64,000 nucleotides of DNA from contig NW_023590235.1 in NCBI RefSeq assembly GCF_901709675.1, forward strand, positions 1-64,000. Reading direction: 5' to 3'. The DNA comes from Syngnathus acus (lineage: Eukaryota; Chordata; Actinopteri; Syngnathiformes; Syngnathidae). The position numbers and the translations under genes are program-made. The notes under the pieces were generated by a model, which did no database searches, had not been told where the DNA came from, and was given only the letters and a program-made list of their open reading frames with translations. Shown piece by piece: positions 34,504-44,738 of the stretch. How positions within the stretch are numbered: position 1 is the first letter of the stretch; each line of letters begins with the position of its first letter.

Positions 34504-34572
34504 TGAGCTAGCCAGGAGTCCTGGAATCTTCTGATCTGTAGACAGATGCGTTATCCATTGCTCCACTCGCCC
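34504..34572 (-). pseudogene. tRNA-Arg-bodied locus, loop CTACAGA, T-loop deletion
   Basis: 69 nt. Body as in Arg(ACG) (GTGGAGCAATGGATAACGC), but the loop is CTACAGA, giving ACA (Cys-type), and four nt are missing from the T loop, leaving CCAGG-ACT-CCTGG. The B box is destroyed. A 5' half of the same type lies at 34665-34698. Confidence 0.6.
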
Positions 34573-34800
34573 CACGGGAATATGTGGCTTGTAAACTTGT
34601 GTGTAACACTTTTGTAAAAATGAAAAAAAAAAAAAATTGGTGACATTATTTGAATACGCCATGATGCTTTATCCATTGCGCCACTCGCCCAACAAGTTAC
34701 GGCTATTGACCGTAAACTTGTGTGGAAAATCGTCATTGTCCAAAAGATGGCAGTTTAGCAAGAGTGACCAAGGTACAAATTCCACAAAGCAATTTGATTA

Positions 34801-34872
34801 TGCCATGACCAAGATGTTAACTGGGGTTGCTGCGGCCACAACGCAGAGTACTAACCACTATACGATCGTGGC
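34801..34872 (-). pseudogene. tRNA-His(GTG)-like
   Basis: 72 nt. 5' half GCCACGATCGTATAGTGG, anticodon arm CTGCG TTGTGGC CGCAG and the central part match tRNA-His with anticodon GTG. The T arm is damaged (CCAGT TAACAT CTTGG), so the B box is poor. Likely pseudogene. Confidence 0.65.
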
Positions 34873-34969
34873 CAATATGCACAACTGATTTAATGGTCCT
34901 GCATACAATCGTGTAGTGTTTAATTCCGTTGTGTTCGATTCGAATCTGGGTTATGGCATAATCAAATTA

Positions 34970-35050
34970 CCGTTTTTTTCCATGTATAATGCGCAAAATT
35001 TAACTAATTTATTCCTAAAATCTGGGGTGCGCATTATACATGGGTACAAT
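34970..35050. repeat. MITE-like CATGTATAATGCGC palindrome
   Basis: CCATGTATAATGCGC and the inverted GCGCATTATACATGG lie 40 bp apart and can form a hairpin. Known style of fish MITE terminus. Followed by T-rich sequence. Confidence 0.55.
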
Positions 35051-35479
35051 TTTTTTAATTTTTTTTTTTTTATTTTTTTTTTGTGAAGAAAATCATGGTA
35101 CAACAATTTTTGAAGAAAATCTTGTCACGGATGGTTCTTTACAACGTCACTTTCCTCTCTTTCATTTTAACCTAACTGATCGCGGTGGTGCCTTTCTGGG
35201 CAGTCGGAGAAATCAACGCCAACAAAAAAAATACATCCAGCCTAGTTAAGAAATCACCAGAAAGATCACCATGACAATTGTGAATATAAATAAATAATTA
35301 TTATATATATTATATATTATTATTATAATAATAAATAATTGTGATAAATAACTGGAACATCACTCAAATATTGGTGATCCAGTTGAGAGTCTCACATATT
35401 TCTTCGCTATTGAGTTTGCTACTGCATGTGCAGTGATACTGACCGGCAGAATAACATCCGGTTGTTCCCAAAGATGATC
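35051..35479. other. AT-rich sequence, no gene
   Basis: Includes a (TA)/(TAT) stretch at 35290-35340. Nothing else recognised. Confidence 0.4.
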
Positions 35480-35775
35480 TTTTTTCTGAAATAATTTTAT
35501 GTTTACGGACTTAAGTAACCCGGCCGGGTCATACCAAAGACTATAAAAATGGGACCCATTGCCTCCCTGCTTGGCACTCAGCATTAAGGGTTGGAATTGG
35601 GGGGTTAGATCACCAAATGATTCCCGAGCGCAGCGCCGCTGCTGCTCACTGCTCCCCTCTCCCCCAGGGGATGGATCAAAATCACACGGGGATGGGTCAA
35701 ATGCAGAGGACAAATTTCACCACACCCAGACGCGTGTGTGACGATCATTGGGACTTTAAAAAAAAAAAAAAAACG
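35480..35775 (+). repeat. SINE-like element with A-rich tail
   Basis: Contains ATTGCCTCCCTGCTTGGCAC, CGCCGCTGCTGCTCACTGCT, GGGTCAAATGCAGAGGACAA and TGACGATCATTGGGACTTT, wording I recognise as a widespread teleost SINE, ending in a run of 16 A. Family name not assigned. The frames on both strands are not genes. Confidence 0.6.
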
Positions 35776-36121
35776 TTGGAAACTTTGGAATCCAAAGTGC
35801 TTCCAAACGAATGACTTGAAGCCCAAAGGGGAGCGAATTTCATCGTCTTCTTGGACACTAGCCATAGCACCAGCCCAGGAGCCGCGTAGTTGTCGGCTCC
35901 CCTTTCACGTGCCTGCTCTGCTCACAACACAGCACGCCGCGTACTGCTCCCGGAAAGAGGAAGCAAGCAACAATGAACTGGATTTCAAAATAAAGTCGCG
36001 TCTAATGTCCGAGGTCAAACACGGCGATATAAATCGATGTTTACGTTTAGCATCGATGCCAATAAATCGTAGAGCATTATATCGATTAATCGATGTGTAT
36101 CGATGAATCGTTACACCCCTA
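35776..36121. repeat. Spacer and DNA-transposon terminus
   Basis: 36015-36121 is ATCGAT-rich and ends GAATCGTTACACCCCTA, which looks like a hAT-type terminus (inverse CAGGGGTGTAACGATTC). The partner end is not seen. The rest is unrecognised. Confidence 0.45.
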
Positions 36122-36142
36122 GTTGATATCATTACATCGTAA

Positions 36143-36632
36143 GATGGCGCCGCGGATGGCCACCTCGGTGACTCGCTCTATATTTGTTATTTTACATCTT
36201 TTTAACCTCACTTTGTATCATACTTCCGGTTTGCCACGTAGAGCGCCGCAGCGTCACTTGAGAGAGGATCTACATTCCTACATTTCTATATGCTTTTCTA
36301 ATTTTTCCTCGCTTTTTACGTTTTTTACTCCAGTTTTGGGAGTTTACTATTGTTGAAAGTCACGGACCGTCAATTCCTGCCATTTCAACCACGTCACTGT
36401 TTGGCTCTCAGCGGAGGCTTCGTGGCTGTTTGTCTACCGTCGATCATCGGACACGTAAGTATGGCTGCGGATCAAGAGGTTTGTACGGCTTTGTGCACCA
36501 ACTGCACCCTTCTCTTAGAGAGGTTGTCCCTGCTAGAGGGACATGTCCGCCAGCTTGAGGAGAATAGTGTGATAACAGTAGATTTTGGCGGACACAGATG
36601 CGGACTGTAGTCAGCCCGCTAGCCCAGTTAGC
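36143..36632 (+). mobile_element. SGNH-type LINE, 5' part (left arm)
   Basis: Starts AAGATGGCGCCGCGGATGGC and encodes (36470-36590) an ORF1 start with AALCTNC-like cysteines and a leucine-rich short coiled coil (LLLERLSLLEGHVRQLEEN). The frame is open to the insertion site of a minus-strand LINE and resumes at 39874, where it leads into a GDSIT esterase motif. It is therefore the first part of one interrupted element. Confidence 0.7.
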
Positions 36633-36873
36633 ATTAGACTTAGACTTAGACTTAGACAAACTTTATTGTCATTTTGTCAACACTGGGTGTACACAAAACG
36701 AAATTACGTTGCGTACGGCTTTCAACAATGTAGTGGTATTGCGGCTGGTTAAAAAGTGACATTCTATATAAAAATATGAAATAAGATAAGTATAGAGTAC
36801 AAAGTGCAGCAGTGATAAAGTATGTAAACAGTGCAGGAGACAAAAACCGTATTTACAAGTGTGCAGAGGAATG

Positions 36874-37602
36874 CTACGTTTGAATGTTCAACAGTCTGAC
36901 GACAGCAGGGAAAAAACTATTGCAGAACCTGGTGGACCTGCAGCGGATGCTGCGAAACCTCTTCCCAGACGGCAGCAGGGAGAACAGTCCATGGTGAGGG
37001 TGTGATGGGTCACTGATAATACGGGCTCGGGACACGCAGCGCTGGGATGACAAGTCCTGAATGGAGGGAAGAGGAGCCCCGATGATCCTCTCTGCTGTCC
37101 TCACCACTCTCCTCAGGTTCTTCCAATCGGAGGCGCTGCAACCTCCACACCACACCGAGAGACAGCTTGTCAGAATGCTCTCTATGGTGCTTCGGTAGAA
37201 CGTCCTCATGATGGGTGGGGGCAGGTGGGCTCTCCTCATCCTCCGCAGGAAGTACAAGCGCTTCTGTGCCCTCTTGACTAGTGTTGTGGTGTTCACAGTC
37301 CAGGTGAGGTCGTCTGTGATGTGGACCCCCAGGAATTTAGTGCTGCTGACCACCTCCACAGCTGAGCTGTTGATGATCAGTGGAGCGTGGTGAGGCTGGT
37401 TCTTCCTGAAGTCGACGATGATCTCCTTCGTCTTCTCCACATTCAGGATCAGGCTATTTTCTCTGCACCAGCCCACCAACTGCTCCACCTCCTCTCTGTA
37501 GTCCAGGTCGTTGATGTCCCTGATGAGGCCCACCACCGTTGTGTCGTCTGCAAACTTCACGATGTGATTGGTGGTGAACCTGGGGGCGCAGTCGTGTGTC
37601 AT
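36874..37602 (-). CDS. LINE RT C-terminal part, left arm (after frameshift)
   Basis: A 242-residue frame continuing the protein of 37623-39860 after a one-base loss near 37650 (the right arm has GGCTCC where this arm has GCTCC, inside the GSPQGC motif). It contains the catalytic KFADDTTVVG, ENSLILNVEKTKEIIVDF, TKFLGVHI and the LLPSGKRFRSIRCRSTR end. An in-frame three-base difference from the right arm (one residue, near 37015) also occurs. Confidence 0.85.
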   Translation of the reverse strand: MTHDCAPRFTTNHIVKFADDTTVVGLIRDINDLDYREEVEQLVGWCRENSLILNVEKTKEIIVDFRKNQPHHAPLIINSSAVEVVSSTKFLGVHITDDLTWTVNTTTLVKRAQKRLYFLRRMRRAHLPPPIMRTFYRSTIESILTSCLSVWCGGCSASDWKNLRRVVRTAERIIGAPLPSIQDLSSQRCVSRARIISDPSHPHHGLFSLLPSGKRFRSIRCRSTRFCNSFFPAVVRLLNIQT

Positions 37603-37622
37603 CAGGGTGAACAGCAGGGGGC

Positions 37623-39860
37623 TCAGGACGCAGCCCTGAGGGGAGCTGTGCTGAGGGTGATGACATCTGAGGTGTTCTGTCCGACCCGGACTGACTGAGG
37701 TCTGTTGGTGAGGAAGTCTAGCAGCCAGTTTCGAAGGGGGGTGCTGAAGCCCAGGTGTTCCAGTTTTTCCACCAGATGCTGTGGAATGATGGTGTTAAAC
37801 GCTGAGCTGAAGTCCAGGAACAGCAACCGCACGTGGGTGTTCCTCTCCTCCAGGTGAGCCAGGCTCAGGTGAAGAACGGAGGAGATGGCATCCTCAGTAG
37901 AGCGGTTCTGGAACGGGTCGAATGTTGGGGGGAGTCCGGAGACGATGTGTTCTTTAAGCAGCCTTTCGAAGCACTTCATCATGATGGGAGTCAGTGCCAC
38001 AGGTCTGTAGTCATTCAATGAGGTGATTTGAGGTTTCTTCGGCACCGGAATGATGGAGGCAGCCTTGAAGCATACTGGCACTGTGGCTTGGCCCAGCGAG
38101 ATGTTAAAAATGTCTGTGATGACACCAGCCAGCTGACCTGCACATTCCTTGAACACCCGCCCAGGTATGTTGTCGGGGCCTGGGGCCTTACGTGGGTTGA
38201 CTCTTCTCAGAGTCTTCCACACGTTGGCTGAGTCAAGGCAGAGTGCCTCCTCTTCCTGGTGGGGAACAGTTTTAACTGCAGGAGTGCTGTTTAGTGCCTC
38301 AAATCGCCCAAAGAAGTTATTTAGACCATTTAGGAAGTCAGCATCAACCTCACCCAACGGGGGGGAGGGTAAGTTGTAGTCCGTGATCGCCCGTATGCCT
38401 TGCCACATACTCCTGGTGTTATTGGCGTCGTGGAAAAAATCCTGAATTTTTCGACTGTGGCTTCGCTTCGCTAACCTGATGGCACGGTTCAAGTTGGCTC
38501 TCGCTGTCCTCAGTGCCTCCTTGTCGCCAGACTTGAAGGCTGAGTTCCGTGCTCGTAGCGTATGACGTACCTCCTCAGTCATCCAGGGTCGTTGGTTGGC
38601 TCGGGTGATGATGTTCTTAGTGGTGCTGACGTCCTCGGTGCATTTGTTGATGTAGGCTGACACAGTCATGGCGTACTCATCAATGTCGATCTGATTGTCA
38701 TATGTTGCTGCTGATTTGAACATGTCCCAGTCAGAGCACTCAAAGCAGTCCTGGAGTGCCTCCATGGCCCCCTCAGACCACACCCTCACCTGCTTCACTG
38801 TGGGTTTTGCTCTGATCAGCAGGGGCCTGTATGCAGGGATTAGCATAACAGATAGGTGGTCTGAAGAGCCGAGGTGGGGGCGGGGGGCTGCTCTGAATGC
38901 ATCCTTTATATTGGTGTAAACCAAGTCCAGAGTGTTCTCTCCCCGAGTTGGAAAATCCACGTGTTGGTAAAAATGAGGGAGAATAGTCTTCATGTTAGCC
39001 TGGTTGAAGTCCCCAGCAATGATGAAAACACCCTCTGTGTGCGTGGATTGCCGCTCACCGATTGTCCGATAGAGAACACTCATGGCCTCTTTAGTATTAG
39101 CGCTAGGAGGCACATACACAGCCGTGATGCTAACAACAGTAAACTCCCTGGGCAGGTAGAAGGGTCTGCAGTTAACAGTCAAAAGCTCGATGTCCGAAGA
39201 GCAGAAGCTGGCGACAGATCTAGCATTTTTGCACCAGTTGTTGTTGATGTAGACACACAGCCCACCTCCTCGGGATTTACCGCTTAGTTCGCTGTTTCTG
39301 TCGGCGCGGAATGTAGCGAGCCCCTCCAGGCTAACGGCGTTGGACGGTATTGATGAGTTCAGCCATGTCTCCGTCAGGATGAGAGCGCAGCAGTTTTTAA
39401 CCTCCCTCTTTGAAGAGAGTTCCAGTTGTAGATGGTCCATTTTATTATCCAGTGAGCGGACGTTGGAGAGGAAGATGGATGGAAGCGGCGGTTTGTAGGG
39501 GTTAGCTTTAAGCTTAGCCGTTAGCCCACCTCGACAGCCGCGCTTCCGCCGCCGGTCACACCGCCTACGCTTACTCCTCCTCCGGCGTGTGCTGCCCGGC
39601 GAGCCCGCTGCATTGTGAGCTTCTGGGGCTAGTGCCCGAAGCACTCCGAGGCTACGTAAACAGACTAGGGTAGTTGTGGCTACGAGTCCGAAAACACTTG
39701 ATGACCGTACCTCCAGCAGGCGCTGGCGATCATATACTAACCTACTGGATGGATAAACTAAACTTTGTGTTGTTTGTAGTGTCCTAGGCGACATATTTTG
39801 TGAAAATGCTCGTCGGTTGTCGAGAGCCGTTGCAGCCGCAGCCAACTGGGGCGCCGCCAT
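37623..39860 (-). CDS. LINE endonuclease plus RT N-terminal part, left arm
   Basis: Starting from the ATG at 39860 just inside the element: basic region (RRRRSKRRRCDRRRKRGCRG) near residue 100, APE endonuclease (SNVRSLDNKM, LTETWLN, RGGGLCVYINNNWC, IAGDFNQANM, LDLVYTNIKDAF, LGSSDH), linker, then RT fingers ([29 protein letters not shown]) and motif [14 protein letters not shown]. The endonuclease-to-RT junction is open here, unlike in the right arm. The frame ends at the one-base deletion before the catalytic YADD-type motif. Confidence 0.85.
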   Translation of the reverse strand: MAAPQLAAAATALDNRRAFSQNMSPRTLQTTQSLVYPSSRLVYDRQRLLEVRSSSVFGLVATTTLVCLRSLGVLRALAPEAHNAAGSPGSTRRRRSKRRRCDRRRKRGCRGGLTAKLKANPYKPPLPSIFLSNVRSLDNKMDHLQLELSSKREVKNCCALILTETWLNSSIPSNAVSLEGLATFRADRNSELSGKSRGGGLCVYINNNWCKNARSVASFCSSDIELLTVNCRPFYLPREFTVVSITAVYVPPSANTKEAMSVLYRTIGERQSTHTEGVFIIAGDFNQANMKTILPHFYQHVDFPTRGENTLDLVYTNIKDAFRAAPRPHLGSSDHLSVMLIPAYRPLLIRAKPTVKQVRVWSEGAMEALQDCFECSDWDMFKSAATYDNQIDIDEYAMTVSAYINKCTEDVSTTKNIITRANQRPWMTEEVRHTLRARNSAFKSGDKEALRTARANLNRAIRLAKRSHSRKIQDFFHDANNTRSMWQGIRAITDYNLPSPPLGEVDADFLNGLNNFFGRFEALNSTPAVKTVPHQEEEALCLDSANVWKTLRRVNPRKAPGPDNIPGRVFKECAGQLAGVITDIFNISLGQATVPVCFKAASIIPVPKKPQITSLNDYRPVALTPIMMKCFERLLKEHIVSGLPPTFDPFQNRSTEDAISSVLHLSLAHLEERNTHVRLLFLDFSSAFNTIIPQHLVEKLEHLGFSTPLRNWLLDFLTNRPQSVRVGQNTSDVITLSTAPLRAAS

Positions 39861-39873
39861 CTTGAATCTTGAA

Positions 39874-41480
39874 TTAGCCCCAAGCGGCTTGCTAACCGCG
39901 ATGAGCCAGTTAAGACGCATAGCCGTCCCAAGCCATCTCGGCCTACTGGCTCTCGCATCTTGGTCATAGGTGACTCCATCACACGAAAAACACCACACTT
40001 AAAAATCCAGCCACGGTAATGTGTATCCCTGGAGGCAGAGCACCCGACATAGAAGCTAATCTAAGGGCGCTAGCTCGCAATAGGTCTAGTCAACAGCGTA
40101 GGTCCAACAACACTAGCCACTCGGATATAGTGATACACGGTGGCTCCAATGATATATTTCAAGCATATATCGGCTCTATTGATAATCTTACAAATGAATT
40201 TAATGCGACATTGTTAAATGCCATCGACTCGGTAGTGCCACTACGTCTGAAAACTCGCCGTAGAAAGCCTACTACACGGTTCACAGGTGAAACACGGACG
40301 CTTAAGCAATTATGTAAAAAGCATGAACGAAAATGGCGTTGAACCAAACTTGAGGTTTTCCATCAGGCATGGCGCGATAGCCTCCTGAAATACAAAGATG
40401 CGCTTATTTTAGCAAAAACTAATTATTTCTCGCAAATTATTAATCTCAATAAAAACAATCCTAAATACTTATTTGATACAGTGGCAAAGCTGACGTGGTG
40501 CCATCCGACCTCCGATAGCTCCTTCCACTCAGCCGACGGGTTCATGAAATTTTTCGCTTGAAAGATTGAATCCATTAGGGATGAGATCAAGATGACAGTT
40601 CCAATCGCTCAGTCGAGACCGCCCATTACCGGCGCTGACGAACATGCAATAACCCTATCAAATTTTAAAAGTGTGTCCGTTGAAAGGCTCACGCAATTGG
40701 TTAGTGCGGCTAAGCAAACGACATGTTCACTCGACCCGCTCCCAGCCAAACTATTTAAAGAATTACTTCAAATTTTAGGACCGTCCGTCTTAAATATAAT
40801 TAATCTGTCTGTCTCCTCTGGACAGCCTTTAAAACCGCTATCATTAAACCGCTACTTAAGCGACCAAATCTCGACCCGGACTGTCTCAGTAATTATAGGC
40901 CGGTTTCAAATCTCCCATTCGTAGCAAAACAACGAGTAGTCCATGGTAATGCGACCTCTGAGCTCTATAACGTCACTTGTGGTGTCCCGCAGGGATCGGT
41001 ACTCGGACCAATTCTATTTAATATGTATATGATTCCGCTTGGGGACATAATACGTAAATATAACATTAGTTTTCAATGTTAGGCGGATGACACTCAATTA
41101 TATATGCCGTTATCGATGACAAATCCGCAGGACTGTTGTAATCTTGAGGCGTGCCTTGCGGAGATCAAGCAATGGATGTCTCTCAATTTCCTTCGTCTTA
41201 TCCCAGATAAAACTGAGATGTTGATAATTGGTCCAGCTTGTTATCACCACTTATTTAAGGAAACCACTATAACTATGGATAACTGTACTATCACTCAGAG
41301 CGATACTGTAACTAATCTCGGGGTAACATTTGACCAAACGCTCTCCTTTCAAAAGCACAATAAGAACATAACTAAAATTGCGCTTTTTTACCTCCGTAAT
41401 ATTCGTAAGATTCGTCCGATTCTCTCGTGATGCGGAAACTATTATACATGCGTTTATTATGTCGCGCCTGGACTACTGTA
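39874..41480 (+). pseudogene. SGNH-esterase LINE, ORF1 end and RT remnant (left arm)
   Basis: Continues the element begun at 36143. ILVIGDSITRK (39957 on) is SGNH block I and IVIHGGSNDI (40130) is block III, the esterase domain of CR1/L2-type ORF1. Between 40200 and 41480 are an endonuclease-C/linker part (NYFSQIINLNKNNP), RT fingers (STCSLDPLPAKLFKELL-like, frameshifted), then after a deletion near 40925 [23 protein letters not shown] (the preceding residue is a stop) and the C-terminal SRLDYCNAL. Several stops; inactive. Confidence 0.75.
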
Positions 41481-41486
41481 ACGCAT

Positions 41487-41685
41487 TATCAAAGTCAAAG
41501 TCAAAGTCTGCTTTATTGTCAATTTCTTCACATGTCAAGACATACAAAGACATTGAAACTGCGTTTCCTACTATCCCACGGTGGAGACAAGACATATTAC
41601 ACCCAATTGGTCCACAGACAAACAAAACATTCAAGTAAACAATACACAAAGTAAAAATAAGAAGGCACATAGTATATAAATGTAT
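41487..41685 (-). mobile_element. LINE 3' end with (AAAGTC)n, minus
   Basis: The plus strand starts AAAGTCAAAGTCAAAGTCTGC, the inverse of the (TTTGAC)n tail of the 9215-10985 LINE, followed by that family's 3' UTR (TTATTGTCAATTTCTTCACA). About 200 bp, no coding part. Confidence 0.75.
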
Positions 41686-41689
41686 TATT

Positions 41690-42120
41690 TATTTATATAA
41701 AGGCCGGTCCACGAAAATATTTCTGACACGTAACCGGTCCGTGGCGCAAAAAAGGTTGGGGACCAGTGATTTAGTAGAAGGTGGCTACAGATAAAAGTTT
41801 GAGTTCATTTTGAAAAACTAACAGGTCACTTAAGATGCACGCACAACCAATGCAGCTCTCTAATAACTCTGCTGCAAACATAGGTTAACGCACTTGGGTT
41901 GAAAACCGAACCCCAGTCTTTCACGCGACAAGCAGAGATACTATCCACGATACTAACAAGGAACATGCCCTGTGTTGGGGCAAGATGGACTGCTTGGCGG
42001 GAGAAAGGAAAGGGAGGAAGCAGAAAGGGGAACGCTCACAGAACACATGCGCTTATAACTATTATGTGGATTTTAACCATCTGTAAACGTTATTAAAACA
42101 GTACTGAAATGGGGCAATCT
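41690..42120. repeat. hAT end plus duplicated segment (left arm)
   Basis: Matches 1415-1845: a hAT terminus ending GGTTGGGGACCAGTG and the following 350 bp. The mirrored copy is at about 58380-58795. Confidence 0.75.
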
Positions 42121-42413
42121 GCTGGTCTTTTTCGTATATGCCTGCCTTCAAGTTTAGAGGGCACTACCTTTAGGGGGCATAAGAGGTTAGGGTTAAAGGT
42201 GAGGGGGTTACCGTTAGCGAGTTAGCAGGTTAGGGGTTAATTATTAGGGTTTGGTTATTGTTCTGGTTTTAGAGTTAGCGTTAGGGCTTGAAGTTAGGGA
42301 ATTAGGAGCCTTAGGCCAACCAGATTCCATTTATTCCATTAATCACTGACATTCAGTCTTCAGGTCCATGGGCTACCAATCGGAATGTAACGGGGTCAGC
42401 TGGTCGACTATGG
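42121..42413. other. Spacer with TTAGGGTT-like words
   Basis: GAGGTTAGGGTTAAAGG, TTAGCGAGTTAGCAGGTTAGG and similar words suggest decayed telomere-like repeat, as around the other tRNA-like loci. No gene. Confidence 0.4.
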
Positions 42414-42485
42414 AGCTCATCGGTGCAGGGGAATGATTCTCGCTTAGGGTGCATCATTACCTGGGTTTAACTCCCGGACGATCTC
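42414..42485 (+). pseudogene. tRNA-Pro-like, loop TTAGGGT (AGG)
   Basis: 72 nt aligned to tRNA-Pro (CAGGGGAATGATTCTCGCTTAGGG, T arm CTGGG TTTAACT CCCGG). Anticodon AGG is a Pro codon reader, but the anticodon stem 3' side (GCATC) no longer pairs and the acceptor is weak. Mirror at 57997-58068. Confidence 0.55.
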
Positions 42486-42575
42486 TTCTTGGAAACACTG
42501 TTGTCTATCATTATGTGGAGCGTTTGACAGGCCAACGTTACACGGAATGTAACATGGTCTGCAAGCTTCCGTCAT

Positions 42576-42647
42576 GGCTCGTTGGTCTAGGGGTATGATT
42601 CTTGCTTTGGGTGTCGGAGGTCCTGGGTTCAACTCCCAGACAAGCCC
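42576..42647 (+). pseudogene. tRNA-Pro(TGG)-like
   Basis: 72 nt: acceptor GGCTCGT/ACAAGCC with one mismatch, D arm intact, T arm CTGGG TTCAACT CCCAG perfect, loop TTTGGGT (TGG). The anticodon stem CTTGC/GTCGG is broken, which argues against function. Mirror at 57835-57906. Confidence 0.6.
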
Positions 42648-42727
42648 TTCTTTAAAACGTTGCTGTTGATCAACTAGCCCAATTTAATTTTGGGCGCTAG
42701 CCCGAATCCATACACGGTGGATGGCGG

Positions 42728-43392
42728 CAGTGATATTTGAGAAGTGAAATGAAGTTTATTGGATTTGCAGACAGTGTGCAATCATTATTTCATCAAAAGT
42801 AGGCAGGTACATAAATTTGGGCACCCCAAGAGAAAAAATGACAATATTTCAATATCAATATTTAGTAGATCCTCCTTTTGCAGAAATAACAGCCTCTCGA
42901 CCAGTGGTTCTTAACCTGGGTTCGGTCGAACCCTAGGGGTTCGGTGAGTCGGTTTCAGGGGTTCGGCAGAGCCTCCACTCCGGAGGTCCAAACACACCTG
43001 ATTAATAAATTCGCATATCTGAACTGGTCTCGCAAAGGCAACAGCAGAAGTCACACTGATTTGCTGGTATGTCATTTGTTGTGAATTCATGCATTGTGTT
43101 GGTTCTATTCTTTGAACAAGGTGATGTTTATGCACGGCTCATTTTGTGCACCAGTAAAAACATCTCTGTCTTCAATTTGAAAAAATAAATATATATTCAC
43201 AAAAGAGGGGTTCGGTGAATGGGCATATGAAACTGGTGGGGTTCAGTGCCTCCAACAAGGTTAAGAATCACTGCTCTAGACACTTCCTATAGCTTCCAAT
43301 GAGTGTGGATTCTGGTTGAAGGTATATTTCACCATTCTTCTTGACAAATCTGAAAGTCCCATAAACTTCATTTCACTTCTCAAATATCATTG
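42728..43392. mobile_element. MITE-like DNA element with long inverted ends (left arm)
   Basis: TGATATTTGAGAAGTGAAAT with GAAGTTTA at the left is inverted at the right (TAAACTTC, ATTTCACTTCTCAAATATCA). The interior (CTTTTGCAGAAATAACAGCC, AGTGTGGATTCTGGTTGAAG) resembles Tc1/mariner-like non-autonomous elements of fish. A hAT is nested in it. Confidence 0.65.
42902..43273. mobile_element. Small hAT (fourth family) nested in the MITE
   Basis: 372 bp, ends CAGTGGTTCTTAACCT and AGGTTAAGAATCACTG. Flanks CTCTCGAC (42894-42901) and CTCTAGAC (43274-43281) match at 7 of 8 positions, an aged 8-bp target duplication. Non-coding. Mirror at 57209-57581. Confidence 0.8.
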
Positions 43393-43435
43393 TGTCTGTC
43401 CGCTATATGATATATTTTACTGATATTGCCTCTGA

Positions 43436-44100
43436 ACAGGCGAGCAAGTGCTCCTCCGGCCGTCATGACTACATTCTACCGTGGCACCATTGAGAGCATC
43501 CTCTCCAGTTGTATCGCTGTTTGGGGTGGTAGCTGCACTGAATACAACATGAAGGCCCTGCAGCGCATAGTGAACACAGCTGGTAAGATTATTGGTGCTT
43601 CACTCCCCTCCCTGAAGGACATTTACACCTCCCATCTCACCCGCAAGGCGACCGCGATCGTGAGTGATGTGAGTCACCCCGCTCACTCTTTGTTTGATCT
43701 TCTGCCCTCTGGGAAGAGGTACAGGAGCCTGCGCTTCCGCACCACCAGACTCACCAACAGCTTCATACTCCAGGCTGTTATGATCCTGAACTCTCTCCCC
43801 CCTTCTGCGTAGCGTCCTGTACTTTTGCGGTATATTCTGACTGTCTGCTGTATGCACACTTGCTCCATTTTTGCTCCTCTTATTTATTATGTTATTTATT
43901 TATTTATTATTTATTCATCACTCTTATTTATTCATTGTTTGTGCCTTCTTGTTTTTATTTTTCGTGTTGTTTACTTGTATGTATATTGTGTACTATGTCT
44001 TGTCACCGTGGGATAGTGGGAACGTAATTTCGATTTCTTTGTGTGTCTTGGAATGTGAAGAAATTGACAATAAAGCAGACTTTGACTTTGACTTTTGACT
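43436..44100 (+). mobile_element. LINE 3' end, (TTTGAC)n family (left arm)
   Basis: 5'-truncated copy of the 9215-10985 family. The frame 43426-43812 encodes the RT C-terminus ([46 protein letters not shown]) up to the natural stop. Then the T-rich 3' UTR and a GACTTTGACTTTGAC tail. Mirror at 56384-57056. Confidence 0.8.
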
Positions 44101-44223
44101 TTGATAAAGGAAAATCTTGAAATAGATTTTGCATACAAATGATACTTTTGCATATGACCGTATATGTAACTCGGAGAACATGTGATTGATTACTTTATCA
44201 AATACTATTTGACTAAATATTTG

Positions 44224-44296
44224 AGGTCCCACTGAAACTTAAAACTCGGATCACGGGATTCAGAGTCCAGAGTGCTAATCATAACACCATGGAATA
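44224..44296 (-). pseudogene. tRNA-Gln(CTG)-like (left arm)
   Basis: 73 nt on the minus strand with loop CTCTGAA (CTG) and a Gln body (CATGGTGTTATGATTAGCAC). The acceptor (TATTCCA/TGGGACC), the anticodon stem (CTGGA/TCCCG) and the T loop are decayed. Mirror at 56186-56258. Related to the CTC-loop array at 47.06-47.64 kb. Confidence 0.6.
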
Positions 44297-44366
44297 GACA
44301 CACACACGCACGCGCACACACGCGCACACACCACGCGCGCACACGCACACGCACACACACACGCAT
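44297..44366. repeat. (CA)n-type microsatellite (left arm)
   Basis: CA-rich with CG steps. Its length and pattern differ from the mirror TG tract at 56115-56185. Confidence 0.85.
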
Positions 44367-44738
44367 CCTTGTTAACCTCCCTCTGCAGGACCCAAAGTAC
44401 TTTACTGAGTTGTGGGGTCCACCCTTTCTAGTGGTCCAAGAACTATGAAAAAAAATCAGGCAAGTCTCAAAAAAAATCTTGTTACTAAAAATCACTTTCA
44501 ATAAACACAATTCAAAACTTTATTTTACATGTCAGTTTTTCAGTCACATGTGGGGCCTGTTTCTAACCTTCAGGCTTTGCGGGGTCCACCTTTACACACA
44601 TGAGATTTTTAGTCAGTTATGGGGCTCGCTTTTAATATTTCAACCTTAAGAGGTCCACCTATACACACATGACAAATAGTGAACAAATGGTGAAACAGGA
44701 CCAGCCATGTGTTTCTACCTCTGTTAAGGGAAGCTCTT

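Larger units (their letters stand above)
36633..39873 (-). mobile_element. L2/Rex1-group LINE, full length, (GTCTAA)n tail, left arm
   Basis: Minus-strand element of 3.24 kb with a 3' tail of repeated AGTCTA units and TTAGC on both sides (36628-36632 and 39874-39878), a 5-bp target duplication. Removing it rejoins an open ORF1 frame of the host LINE. Its own start codon lies only about 14 nt from the 5' end (AAGATGGCGGCG), an unusually short leader. Confidence 0.85.

Noticed and set aside
36444-36659. Minus frame over the LINE 5' part
   Set aside because: Shadow of the plus-strand ORF1 and the AGTCTA tail.
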